This document shows, in pieces, positions 49,375 through 59,769 of a stretch of 64,000 nucleotides of DNA. Source of the stretch: Cyrtodaria siliqua (Eukaryota > Mollusca > Bivalvia > Adapedonta > Hiatellidae); the NCBI GenBank assembly GCA_037043455.1, contig JAWPHD010004490.1:1-64000 (forward strand). The letters run 5' to 3'. The stretch's first letter is position 1, and each line of letters opens with the position of its first letter. A program made the position numbers and the translations under genes. Under the pieces are notes generated by a model. It ran no database searches. It was given only the letters and a program-made list of their open reading frames with translations, and was not told where the DNA came from.

Positions 49375-50470
49375 ATGAAAGGGACAAAAAGAACAGAAAG
49401 GGTGGTGAAGACAGGGTTACCGACTTGGAACGGTCAGTAGGCAATAAGGCCTACTGGTTAGTTTGAATCGATTTTATATGCGCACAGTCCTCGCTATTTT
49501 CCTGTCTTCAGCGCCCAAATAGACAAGACAGTGTAAACAAAACTACATCCCATCAAAAGGAATTCTCTAACAATAAAGTCCATATCCAGAGAAACACATA
49601 CAAAATAATAAACATCTCATGATGTATCCAGAATCGTACTGAACAACCATAGTAGTTGCAGCTAAAGAGAAAACCAATCTAGGGTACGACCAGAAAACCC
49701 GAGGGACGAAAGCTCCTGCACCAACCTCCCTTAGTTGGGGTTTCAGTAGGTACAATCATAGAGTCCCAAGAGGTAGTCCAGTCATCGCACAAGTCAAAAG
49801 TGAGCGTAATGACTGACTGTGGAGGGGTTAATCACTAAACATGCAGTGCGCTGTAAAACCAAAGGGTTATAACCTTTTCTGACGAACTTCCTGATTACAT
49901 TTGTAAAGCGATCAGGAAACCCGTCAGAGCACTTTAACTTCCGAAGTTTATAGACCACATCTCCATAAAATGAGGGTTGTGATATGCCTAGTTGCAGAAG
50001 TATTTTAAGGTTGGTGTTGTACTTTTCCAGCAGGCCCTCGTTGCGGTGGTAGAATTTAGAGAAAGATCTACGTAGTTTATGATAACGAAAACCCTGCCGA
50101 AGAAGTTTACTAGTAATAACTTGATCTGATCATTGAAGTCTATAACATCATTACACGCTCTCGCAAATTGAATGAGCTAGGAGATATACACCCCGTATGA
50201 GGTAGCACGAGGTACATCTCCATAGAGGTGTGGATAGCTTACGATGTTAAAACTGAAATCATCTCTCTTATCATAGATTTTAGTATGAATACAATCATTT
50301 GCAATCGAGAGATGAAGATCGAAAAATGCTGCTACTGTATCCGAACTGTTGGCTTTATTCAACGTGAGCTCTGGTGGATAAATGTTAGTAACCATATGAG
50401 CAAATACTATAATTAATTTAGAATGTTCTGTAATCTTTGCTGAATCGTGCGACAAATGCAATTAAACGTT
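49375..50470 (-). pseudogene. Reverse-transcriptase element remnant in A1
   Basis: The coding end of a reverse-transcriptase element read on the minus strand, with frameshifts. First comes TVAAFFDLHLSIAN, then TKIYDKRDDFSFNI, then YPHLYGDVPRATSYGVYIS. After a frame change come KLLRQGFRYHKL-like and SQPSFYGDVVYKLRKL segments, and then the TDRSK block near 49440. This order is the conserved region after the YxDD palm motif in a family common in molluscs and cnidarians. The palm itself and everything 5' are missing (5' truncation near 50470). It is dead. The duplicate is at 57205-58300. Confidence 0.8.
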
Positions 50471-50555
50471 GACATCATCGGTATATGTGTGTCATGCTTC
50501 TTACAATAAACACTAGAACAAAATATTTAGTCAAAATAATGTTCTACATGCTAAC

Positions 50556-50597
50556 CTTGACAGCCTCCATCGCATACAAGGTTTCCCATACAGTTAC
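50556..50597 (-). pseudogene. Truncated Cys-rich exon at the A1/B1 junction
   Basis: The last ~42 nt (CNCMGNLVCDGGCQ end and the GTTAGC donor) of the exon that is complete at 58386-58526. Homology stops at TACAGTTACA, where B1 begins, so the acceptor and two-thirds of the exon are gone. Confidence 0.85.
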
Positions 50598-50638
50598 AAA
50601 AACACATTTAATTTCACTTCAGTATGATTAAGTACTAG

Positions 50639-50737
50639 ATAGAGTATGGTTTCACTGAGTTGGTTCATTTAAACATCGAGATGGGCGTAGCCCATCGAGG
50701 TGTTTAAATTAACCAACGAGATGAAACCATACTCTAT
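50639..50737. repeat. Hairpin H1 in B1
   Basis: ATAGAGTATGGTTTCA pairs with TGAAACCATACTCTAT. The inner stem is GAGATGGGC/GCCCATCGA around GTA. Some mismatches. The duplicate is at 62159-62257. Confidence 0.9.
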
Positions 50738-50861
50738 TTGTTTTGTAGCATGTCCATTTCAGCTCTATTTCAGTTATTCTAACTGTTATTCTCACTGTTA
50801 TTCTCACAGTTATTCTGACAGGTCTTATTTTCAATTAAACGATTTACACCTGTGTCTGAAG

Positions 50862-50943
50862 AAAGAGAATTGTCTGTGACCATGCTACAAATGATTTTGT
50901 AGCTACAAATGTTTTTGTAGCATGGTCACAGACAATTCTCTTT
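50862..50943. repeat. Hairpin H2 in B1
   Basis: AAAGAGAATTGTCTGTGACC pairs perfectly with GGTCACAGACAATTCTCTTT. The stem continues through ATGCTACAAA. The loop centres on TGTAGCTACA. The duplicate is at 62382-62463. Confidence 0.92.
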
Positions 50944-51036
50944 GTACTATACCATACTACAACTACCGGATATTGGAATTTAGAGTACGGTCAATATGAC
51001 GTCACAGTGTTACTAAGTACACCATGCTACAAAAAA

Positions 51037-51135
51037 GATAGAGTCTGTCTCAGCTCGATGGTTATTTAAACACCTCGATGGGCTAAGCCCATCTCGGTGT
51101 TTAAATAAGCCAACTCGCTGAGACCAGACTCTATC
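51037..51135. repeat. Hairpin H3 in B1
   Basis: GATAGAGTCTG pairs with CAGACTCTATC, and TTATTTAAACACC with GGTGTTTAAATAA. The centre is GATGGGCTAAGCCCATC. It is related to H1 (shared ATAGAGT ends and TTTAAACA-GATGGGC core). The duplicate is at 62557-62655. Confidence 0.9.
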
Positions 51136-51439
51136 TATTACATATTGTATATTAAAATATAATGCTTTCTCACTCTTCGATCAAATCAAATATTTTACTA
51201 AACCTATATTTAATAAGCAATTTAATACACTCTGTGATGGACGAATCACGAGCCCGCATTATTTTACCAAACCGCTCAGATTTTTTCTGACCTAGTAGAA
51301 AATGCAAAGAAAAATATTTTCAGTGGTAATGAATTTCGAGTCTGCACGAAATATCTAAGTAAACGTACACAATTATAAATACCAACATAAACCTTGCTTT
51401 ATCAAGAATAAAGCGATGTCATAAACCATGCGTTTTATT

Positions 51440-51545
51440 TTATTATTATAATTGTAGTTTTGTTTCGATATGTGTTTTGGTTGGCTGTGGTCCTTGAATG
51501 CTACATTTCCTGTTCGACGTTTATATCTACCTTTATATTTACAAG
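51440..51545 (+). mobile_element. Retroelement 3'-tail fragment, plus strand (B1)
   Basis: TTGTTTCGATATGTGTTTTG, GTTGGCTGTGGTCCTTGAAT and TTTCCTGTTCGA resemble the 3' tail of the reverse-transcriptase element in forward orientation. It runs into the G-rich, CG-rich segment at 51595-51660 (AGCAGCGACGCTGCGAGTAG). The duplicate is at 62970-63075. Confidence 0.55.
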
Positions 51546-51698
51546 GGCGTACCTGGAGCAGTTTGAAATGTACGTCAGATATGAGAAGCGTAGCTGCGAA
51601 CCGAGCAGCGACGCTGCGAGTAGGGGGTAGGTGTGGGAGGGGGTGTCCTCCTCCCGCTCTCCATTATTTTAGACTTAATATGTACGGCATAAACCTAC

Positions 51699-51818
51699 CT
51701 GTACAGGTTGTTACCCCATCGCCAGTGAATCCTCTATTGCACGTACACGTAAAGGACTCGACCGTGTTTGTACAGGTAGCATCTGCATGACAGATGTCAG
51801 TATTGTCAGCGCATTCAT
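51699..51818 (-). pseudogene. Truncated calcium-binding EGF exon (B1)
   Basis: Near-identical to the exon at 63229-63354 from the donor (CAG|GTAGGTTT) up to the first codons. It lacks its first ~6 bases and the splice acceptor: homology ends at GCATTCAT, where the A2 unit begins (TGTGCCGCAAACC). The Cys pattern in the retained part is intact. Without an acceptor it cannot be spliced normally, so this is a duplication-breakpoint pseudo-exon. Confidence 0.85.
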
Positions 51819-52069
51819 TGTGCCGCAAACCCTTTGAATGCAAGAAAATTATACAGATAAGTGTCTATGTTGATATATTTAAAAACAATGAATATTAATA
51901 TAATTGTTATTATTATTACTAATTATTATTATTATTATTATTATTTTAACCATAAAGACGATACATGGATAGTAATGACGTTGCTATTGTAACAAAGGAA
52001 TATGATAGTTGTGTTTTATACCCAGTGTCATAGGCTGTTTATTCCATGCCACCAGATTGTGTTTTTTAA

Positions 52070-52310
52070 AGAAACTAACCCGCCAAATAACGGAAAAATA
52101 TACTACAAACCGTTTATCAAAACTTAAGTCTGTCCAGGTGTTCAGGTCATATAATATTATATATGTGCCGATTAAAAGTATAGATTCATCAACGGTTCTT
52201 AAAATACCCATGACTGACTGAGTTAAATACATGCGTTGGTAACTTTTAAATCGACGCGCCGTTTATTATGTGAATTCGACGCTCCAATTTTTGGGTTTGA
52301 GATGGCTGGT
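52070..52310 (-). mobile_element. Dispersed repeat R, copy 4 (unit A2)
   Basis: Segmental duplicate of the 44340-44580 copy with a few substitutions. Confidence 0.7.
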
Positions 52311-52450
52311 TAAAGCCGTTTATATTGTAAATTCGACGCTCAAGTTTTGGGTTTGAGATGGCTGGTTTGGTTTAAGCCGTTTATATTGTGAATTCGACGC
52401 TCTAGTCTTGGGTCGGCTGATTAAAGCCGTTTATATTGTGTATATTGTTT
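52250..52450 (+). repeat. ~60-bp tandem repeat in A2
   Basis: Duplicate of 44520-44720, with the same number of units. Confidence 0.85.
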
Positions 52451-52787
52451 CTATCGAGTTTGAATTATTACAATATGTTTAAGTTATACATATATATTTA
52501 TCAATATACGACTAATGCCATACGGCGTAAGCCTTCAGCGGTATATTGACCTGGCGTTTTTATTATATTGTTTTGTTGATTTTCATTGCAATAAAACATA
52601 ATGTAATGGATTAAGTTTACAATTGAAATATTGCGTTTTTCCTTCATTTCCTTCATTGGATGTAATTTAAATTGCAATCTTAATTCATGTTTGAGCAATT
52701 TTTGGCAACGCTTTAAGGTTATGCTAAATGCTGCACTGTGTTACTGTCTATTTGTAGTTCACTGCATTCTTCACATGACATGGTAAA

Positions 52788-53246
52788 AGTAGATATAAAA
52801 ATCGAACAGGAAAGAAACATTCAAGAACGACAGTCAACCTCAAACACACACAGAAACAAAGCACAACTTTGAAGATGAATAAAAGGCAAAATAAGACACC
52901 ACAAACACAAAAGAGTTGACAATAGGGGTGCTACCGCCTTGGAACGGTCAGTCGCAATTAAAGGTCGCTGGGAGTTTAAAGCGGGTTCTAGGGTGCACCA
53001 AACCTCACTCTTACCCTATTGTCATCCCAATAAACGTGACGGTATAAATAAAGATATCCACGCCAGGTTATAATCTCTAACAAACAAGGCTGCATTAATA
53101 GGTAATATAAGTAAAACACATAAATGATCATGTAAATATAATATAAAAAACAAAGGCCTAGAAAGCCACAAAGTAAGTACTCCGTGACTTTGCAGAAGCC
53201 AGAGCAACAAGAGAACAAACCGTTAAGGGTACGACAAGACAATATG
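52788..53246 (-). mobile_element. Retroelement 3' fragment in A2
   Basis: Segmental duplicate of 45058-45516, with a small insertion (GATATCCACGC, near 53054) that A1 lacks. Confidence 0.8.
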
Positions 53247-53730
53247 AAAAGAAATATAAAAAGATCGGACAGGGAAAATAGCATTCAAGGAGGACAGTCA
53301 ACCACAAAACACAGAAACAAACACGCAGTCAAACATAAAACATACGTCCTATAAGGATTTGGGTAGACGTCATCATAGGGTTCACAATATGTCCGGTTAT
53401 CGCACAATCAAAGAGAAAGCATAGTGGCAAACTGTAAATGGGTCAACCACTAAACATGTAGTACGTTGCAAAATGATAGGATCATAACCTCTTTGATAAA
53501 CATTTTAACAAGTTTAATAAAGATTGTATGAAAGTAATTATGACCAAGGATCTTACGTAGTTTATAAATCACATCATCATATAGGTCAGGTTGTGATAGT
53601 CCTTGTCGCAGAAGAGTTCTTAAATTACTTTTATATTTTAAAAGTAGATCAGGGTTACGATAATATAAGTTTGCAAAGTAAGTCATGCTTTCACTTCCAG
53701 TTGACGACATTTAACGTATGTTCTTAATTG
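53247..53730 (-). pseudogene. Reverse-transcriptase element, C-terminal coding fragment in A2
   Basis: Segmental duplicate of 45517-46000. The same truncated C-terminal segment (LLRQGLSQPDLYDDVIYKL) is readable on the minus strand at 53710-53450. Confidence 0.8.
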
Positions 53731-54354
53731 TAATGACTGAATTACATGTAATTTAACAATTATGCAAGCTTGTTTAGTACGATTCTCAGTAGGTATGATT
53801 GCGAATGGTTCCCTGCAATGTGCACTTGTCTGATACAAGACAACTGGGTGTATATCAAGCATGGTGCTGTTTTAGATATGAGAACCTTTCTTATGCATGC
53901 ATTATTTCCTTCGAAAAGCTCTTAACTTGCACAGGCAATCTATTGTGCAAGATCAAGTTCAAATCATTGTGTTTCCCAATCAGTTTTAACGGATATGTAG
54001 CTTTCAGATTCGACACATAAACATCAAATGTTTGATAGATGTATAAAAAACTGAATAAATGATCCATTTACTTGGGATATGTGATCTTTTAATTGCCGGA
54101 AAATGTGCTCAATTTACGGCCTAGCTTTGACTTCGCCATTAAACTCTACTGCCAGACAGTGGAACAATTGTCAATATTATACCTCATTTGCATATTCCAC
54201 TCTTTGTTTATTGTGACGTCATCCGGTGCATAAAGTTGCATATTGAGTGGGCGCCCAGTCCGATAGCTATATTAAAGGACGTGTGAAAAAAACGACGTCA
54301 AAATAAATCATAAAACGTATTGATTTAATTTGTTGGTCAGATTCGGTATAATAT

Positions 54355-54847
54355 AACAAATAATGTATGGTGCTTCGGTCCATATGAAGTTTATGTACTG
54401 GGCAGTCAGACCTAGAACGTTATATGGACCGAAGCGAAGCTCATATAACATTCTAGGTCTGACTGCCCAGTCCATAATATACAATTATGGACTTTTCAGC
54501 TGTTATACATGATGTGATATGCACCAAAAAAATCATTATTGACCGAGGCGATAGCCGAGGTCAATAATGATTTTTTGGTACATATCAACATCATGTATAA
54601 CAGCTGAAAAGTCCATAACTGTTTTATTATATAACCCTCAATTTACAATTATATAAAACAGGTCAATATCAAAAAAACAATTATATAAAACAGGTCAATA
54701 TAAAAAAAACAGGTCATTATCAAAAAAACAGGTCAATATCGCTAGATATTTTTTCTAAAAAATTACTTTTTAGCCAATGAAAACGCGTCTATTTATAGGT
54801 TATATAATAAACTTGCATATGGACCGAAGCACCATACATTATTTGTT
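54355..54847. repeat. Same hairpin in A2, split by a nested fold-back insertion
   Basis: The 46859-47018 palindrome interrupted at CAGTCCATA by ~330 bp. The insert contains a second hairpin (54485-54618) and a small tandem repeat of ATAAAACAGGTCAATATC-like units (54650-54740). Confidence 0.9.
54485..54618. repeat. 134-bp hairpin inserted in A2
   Basis: TTATGGACTTTTCAGCTGTT pairs with AACAGCTGAAAAGTCCATAA, and AATCATTATTGACC with GGTCAATAATGATT. The loop region is GAGGCGATAGCCGAG. It is a near-perfect inverted repeat with a small loop, and is absent from A1. Confidence 0.92.
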
Positions 54848-55054
54848 AAATACAATTCTATTTAAAACCAGTGTAACGCCTGCATCATTAGTTCTCTTCT
54901 ATAAATAAGTATTGAAAACATACTTGAATCCCTGAGTACTTTCAATTGTAGGACCGTCATAAACTTGTATGGAATCAAAAGAACAGTTATTCTCCGTATC
55001 AACACCAGACAACGTGATCTACAAAATAAAAATACTATGTTTCTATTTTTCCAG

Positions 55055-55400
55055 ATATTGAATTGAACTGAATTGGGTTTTAATGCGCACCAACACATGA
55101 AAGGTTATATGGCGCCTAACAGGCATGAACATGCCAGGCTCATCCTCCATGTACATCGAGATAAAATATGGCAAATGGGCGTAGAACCTTCTTACCCTGA
55201 ACTGCAGAGTTGCTGCAAATTCTATCGTAGAAACTCCATTTACGCTGGAGCCACGTTTATTGTTTTTCTGCCACTGCTCTTTTGATGTGAGCGAGCTGGC
55301 ATCTGAAACAATGCAGGGATCATGATGAAGACCTTTAATGAACATGAACAAAAAATGATAAAATGAACATGAGTTTGGGGGTGGGGGATTCTACCCCTCT
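55055..55400 (+). mobile_element. Dispersed repeat D, copy in A2
   Basis: Segmental duplicate of 47225-47570, nearly identical. Confidence 0.8.
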
Positions 55401-55973
55401 GCCTACCCTTCCAATTAGATCTGCAGTGGCCCTATTCTTTGCCCCGTTCTTCCAGAAATAATGCGGACAATTAACTAATCATAGAAACCAGTACACGTTT
55501 TAACGTGAGTGGGCAAACATATTTAAAGACACAATCTATACATCCTGGTAAATTTCGAAATTGTCCGAATATTAAAAAATATAGTTCGCCCATTGTACAC
55601 ATTATATGTATTTAAATCATTTCAATTTAACATGTTACTGCATATACATATACATATACATACGTGTACTAAGTCATGCACATATTTTGTATTGTTAAAA
55701 CCTAAACAATTTAAACCAACCCAATGTCTAGACGTGTCAAAATTGACACATTTTATATACACAGTGACTCGACGGAAACTTTTAAATTTCAAATTGAAAT
55801 TGTGTTGTTGCCCTTACTGAACACTACCAATTTGATCATAAAACTATTAATTATGTCCTCCTCTTTGTTTTTCATCGTATATCTATTTGGTGTAATGAAT
55901 TACCAATGGACTTGACTAATATGCATGTTTTTTTATTTCCGATTTACGCTCCCTTGCATAGCAAAACCCTTAC

Positions 55974-56062
55974 CGATATAGTATGTCCTGGCGGGGCTTC
56001 GATATACCAACGGTAATCCATGTAGTTCACGTACGATGCCCATGATATTGTAATGAGATCAT
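55974..56062 (-). CDS. CUB-type exon of EGF/CUB gene (A2)
   Basis: Same 89-nt exon as 48144-48232, here with an intact upstream partner. The Cys-rich exon at 58386-58526 ends on a single G, and this exon begins AT, so the junction codon is GAT (Asp) and the frame continues. Readable features are ISWASY and RWYIEAPPGHTI, the core of a CUB beta-strand. No stop codon is present. A full CUB domain is ~110 residues, so at least two further exons are needed, and I did not recognise them in the 4 kb downstream. The product would be extracellular. It could also be a lone decayed CUB exon, but the clean splice sites argue against that. Confidence 0.7.
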
Positions 56063-56440
56063 CTATAAAAGAACACAGGAAAAATCAGATAAAACATTTT
56101 AAAGTAAATAGAAAGAAATATTAATTGGAACTATGTTAGCAAGTCGTGTTATAGTGACCAAACGTGTGATGAAAGAATGTATGGTCAAAGCTGTACAATA
56201 TTCAACAGTCCGTACACCGTTTGACAGTCAATATTTGCAATTATTTAATATGTTTAACCCTTAACCCGATACATATATATAAAATGGACTGTTATTCCTT
56301 TGAATTAAGATCATTCCATTTATGTGACAAAGGGGTGTTTTTGGGGAAATGACTGATCAGTAGACGGACATTGTAAACCCTGATCAATCTGTGAGTTACA
56401 GAAGTAAACATATTATTAAGAATTTAGAAATAGTGTTATA

Positions 56441-56545
56441 AGAAGCAGAAGCAGAAGAAGAAGAGGAAGAAGAAGACGAAGAAGAAGAAGAAGAAGTAAA
56501 CAAAGAATAAGGAAAAGAAGAAGAAGAACTTTTATTAGCCTCGTC
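56441..56545 (+). repeat. (GAA)n-rich microsatellite in A2
   Basis: Duplicate of 48611-48712, slightly more homogeneous. Confidence 0.85.
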
Positions 56546-57204
56546 ATAGGTCTATCTATTTGGATCGAGACCATCTTAAATAAACCTTGCAAAGTACTTA
56601 CATATACGTCATATTATAAACCTATAATATTATTATCTGCCAATGGCTTTATGACAGCGTTAATATAAATATTACTTAGATTCGAGTTTACAAAATATGG
56701 TGTTAAATAATCTAACAATGTCAAACACACGAACTGCGCTATTCGTTAGTAACACTAACGGTTATGCAATTTTTAAATTTCTCTCTGATTTATGGCATAC
56801 ATGAAACAGTATAAATCTAAGTTACAAGGAGCGCGTTAAAATAAAACACAAACAATTTTGCTAGTGGATTTCGAAATGGTGTTATATGAAACAGTCACTG
56901 ACATGAACCTTTTTGTAAAGATACACTACTGTAATATTTAAGGTGCAGTCCTCTTAGTATCAATATATGATGCTACAGAAGTTTAGTTTTACATGTTTTA
57001 CAATGTCTTATGAACAGAGCTGCTATCTTATTTACGAATTTAAGGCATCTCTTAAGGTTATTAACAGCGGTTTAGAACAACTGAACATACATCAACATGT
57101 TTATTATACAAAAATGAGATATAGGGTCCTATAGAAACCACAGCGTCCGAACGCAATGGCATCGTAGGTCCGAACTGTACTGCAAACATGGACTTGATAA
57201 TACA

Positions 57205-58300
57205 ATGAAAGGGACAAAAAGAACAGAAAGGGTGGTGAAGACAGGGTTACCGACTTGGAACGGTCAGTAGGCAATAAGGCCTACTGGTTAGTTTGAATCG
57301 ATTTTATATGCGCACAGTCCTCGCTATTTTCCTGTCTTCAGCGCCCAAATAGACAAGACAGTGTAAACAAAACTACATCCCATCAAAAGGAATTCTCTAA
57401 CAATAAAGTCCATATCCAGAGAAACACATACAAAATAATAAACATCTCATGATGTATCCAGAATCGTACTGAACAACCATAGTAGTTGCAGCTAAAGAGA
57501 AAACCAATCTAGGGTACGACCAGAAAACCCGAGGGACGAAAGCTCCTGCACCAACCTCCCTTAGTTGGGGTTTCAGTAGGTACAATCATAGAGTCCCAAG
57601 AGGTAGTCCAGTCATCGCACAAGTCAAAAGTGAGCGTAATGACTGACTGTGGAGGGGTTAATCACTAAACATGCAGTGCGCTGTAAAACCAAAGGGTTAT
57701 AACCTTTTCTGACGAACTTCCTGATTACATTTGTAAAGCGATCAGGAAACCCGTCAGAGCACTTTAACTTCCGAAGTTTATAGACCACATCTCCATAAAA
57801 TGAGGGTTGTGATATGCCTAGTTGCAGAAGTATTTTAAGGTTGGTGTTGTACTTTTCCAGCAGGCCCTCGTTGCGGTGGTAGAATTTAGAGAAAGATCTA
57901 CGTAGTTTATGATAACGAAAACCCTGCCGAAGAAGTTTACTAGTAATAACTTGATCTGATCATTGAAGTCTATAACATCATTACACGCTCTCGCAAATTG
58001 AATGAGCTAGGAGATATACACCCCGTATGAGGTAGCACGAGGTACATCTCCATAGAGGTGTGGATAGGTAACGATGTTAAAACTGAAATCATCTCTCTTA
58101 TCATAGATTTTAGTATGAATACAATCATTTGCAATCGAGAGATGAAGATCGAAAAATGCTGCTACTGTATCCGAACTGTTGGCTTTATTCAACGTGAGCT
58201 CTGGTGGATAAATGTTAGTAACCATATGAGCAAATACTATAATTAATTTAGAATGTTCTGTAATCTTTGCTGAATCGTGCGACAAATGCAATTAAACGTT
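57205..58300 (-). pseudogene. Reverse-transcriptase element remnant in A2
   Basis: Segmental duplicate of 49375-50470, differing by one or two bases (for example the Ser/Thr before YPHLYGDVPRATSYGVYIS). It has the same 5' truncation and frameshifts. Confidence 0.8.
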
Positions 58301-58385
58301 GACATCATCGGTATATGTGTGTCATGCTTCTTACAATAAACACTAGAACAAAATATTTAGTCAAAATAATGTTCTACATGCTAAC

Positions 58386-58526
58386 CTTGACAGCCTCCAT
58401 CGCATACAAGGTTTCCCATACAGTTACACATATTAAAATTGCGAGGGTTTCCAAAAACATCTTCAGATGTTTCGTCTTGTGTACAGCCCATTGCAACAGA
58501 GTGTGGACATACTAAACCGCATTCAT
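58386..58526 (-). CDS. Cys-rich exon of EGF/CUB gene
   Basis: A 141-nt candidate exon between acceptor GTTTCAG and donor GTTAGC, phase 1 on both sides. The 46 codons contain no stop and seven Cys: ECGLVCPHSVAMGC, an acidic stretch TQDETSEDVFGN, then MCNCMGNLVCDGGCQ. The split codon with the preceding exon (G + AT) gives Asp, so it starts DEC like a calcium-binding EGF, but the Cys spacing (C3C7C18C1C5C3C) is not a standard EGF and I do not recognise the fold. It is joined in phase to the CUB exon at 55974. The A1 copy of this exon is cut at 50597. Confidence 0.65.
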
Positions 58527-58676
58527 CTGAAACACACAACAGGTAACACAATGGCTACACGATATTTTCTTACTCGTGTTACGAGCAAATGCAACAATAT
58601 TGTTTTAAACTTTCGCTTGACATCGGCCCTGATCCATGTTTGTTACATCACGTAGGGATGATAATAAATGTCATTT

Positions 58677-58703
58677 CCTGATGAAGGTCAGGCGACCGAT
58701 ACG
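58677..58703 (+). ncRNA. Possible degenerate hammerhead-ribozyme core
   Basis: CTGATGA is followed by stem-forming AGGTC, a loop AGGC, GACC, and then GATAC where a hammerhead needs GAAA. Core order and the 4-bp stem II fit, but one invariant core base is changed and I cannot build convincing stems I and III. CTGATGAAGG...CCGAAACG-like motifs occur in the tails of Penelope-like elements. This may be such a remnant rather than an active ribozyme. Confidence 0.25.
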
Positions 58704-58800
58704 AATTTGAAAACAACAACAACAAAAAAGATACACAATAGTCATGTTTTTTTTACTTAAGTAATACATTCCCTAATGGAATAAACTAAATGCATGCTGA

Positions 58801-58909
58801 TTATTGTTTAATCACCTTTGAATAGGCTGTCTACTTTTTAATTTTTTAATTTAGTATTTTGACTGTTACTTGTGATAGGCAGGCTTCATAACCTCTGCTC
58901 CCAATTAAT
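58801..58909. repeat. Left member of a ~110-bp inverted repeat pair
   Basis: ATTATTGTTTAATCACC, TGTCTACTTTTTAA and GGCTTCATAACC with CTGCTCCCAA recur in reverse complement at 61218-61318. Together they bracket 2.5 kb that includes the reverse-transcriptase remnant 59770-61081. Confidence 0.8.
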
Positions 58910-59324
58910 TTGTTTATTTCGCCCATTGTTTTCTCGTTTAGAGCAAAGCATTTGATTAGAAACTGGGAACATACGCCGCTGACCATGGACTTGTATGACA
59001 ATACCACATAGAAGGATCTAGTTCATTGTCATATGCATACCATCTTCGGGATGTTTAAACTTTTCGTACTATGGCCATTTTAAATATGAAGTTCTGCTCA
59101 ACATGGACTAGAGGGCGTGAACGGTAACTAGCACTTTTTCACTACCATTCATGAACAGTTTGAATCAAATCAAGACTGCAATATTTTTGTTATATTTATC
59201 GTGTTCGACGATTCCCAAATTTCTTCTTCCATAATATCTTTAGAGCAATGCCTGTGTTCAACTTGTAACTGTTGAACCGATAGTTAATGAAATAAAACCT
59301 GATACATTTTTGTCTCTCACCAAT

Positions 59325-59480
59325 ACCGTCTGTCGCATGTTTTCATTGTGTAAACTTTTTTTGTGTTTGTGATGTCGTATCTTCCTTTATATTCTTCTTT
59401 ATAATTGTTGTTTGTTTCTATGCGTGCATTTGGTTGACTGTGGTCATTACATGCTTCATTTCCGGTTCGACCTTTTTTTG
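59325..59480 (+). mobile_element. Retroelement 3'-tail fragment, plus strand (C)
   Basis: TTGTGTTTGTGATGTCGTAT, TTTGTTTCTATGCGTGCATT, TGGTTGACTGTGGTCATTAC and TTTCCGGTTCGACC follow the order of the element's 3' tail in forward orientation. Diverged. Confidence 0.55.
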
Positions 59481-59769
59481 AATGAGAGCAATACGTTTGT
59501 CTTTGATAATGTGATGGGGGTAAGGTTGTACATAGCTTTGACAAGTTATAAGTACTTAAAATTAAACTTGAAGTTTAAAGCAAATTGTATCAAGAACGTG
59601 ACCAGAATAACTTAACCCAGTGTTGTCATAACTTTAGCTCAATATTCTTAACGTGATATTTAACGGCAGTAACACAAGAAGTTAAAAGTTGTGTGCAGGC
59701 AGTACAATCAGAATTAAAGCGGGCTTTATATTGTTGTTTAATAATGTAATTTAGAAATCCAGTACATTA

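Larger units (their letters stand above)
44096..50597. repeat. Segmental duplication unit A, copy A1
   Basis: Matches 51818-58428 in direct orientation from TTGTGCCGCAAACCCTTTGA to TTTCCCATACAGTTACA. From ~47.0 to 50.6 kb the two are almost identical at a constant offset of 7830. A1 has 238 bp (46018-46255) that A2 lacks. It carries a CUB exon, two retroelement regions, repeat D, repeat R and a long hairpin. Confidence 0.95.
50598..51818. repeat. Segmental duplication unit B, copy B1
   Basis: Repeats 62118-63348 in direct orientation. It differs by a 10-bp indel (TAATATATGC-like, near 51345) and a few substitutions. It begins at AAAAACACATTTAATTTCAC and ends within an EGF exon. It contains three hairpins and a truncated cbEGF exon. 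Confidence 0.95.
51818..58428. repeat. Segmental duplication unit A, copy A2
   Basis: Second copy of unit A. It differs from A1 by lacking the 46018-46255 segment, by a fold-back insertion of ~330 bp at 54477-54808, and by scattered substitutions. Homology with A1 ends inside the Cys-rich exon (58386-58526). Confidence 0.95.

Noticed and set aside
51470..51790. 106-codon plus-strand frame (and its twin at 63000-63320)
   Set aside because: It crosses a retroelement tail, a CG-rich repeat and the antisense of an EGF exon. The domain-supported reading is on the minus strand.
58315..58655. Plus-strand frames across the Cys-rich exon
   Set aside because: The opposite strand has phase-compatible splice sites and a Cys-rich product that fits its neighbours.
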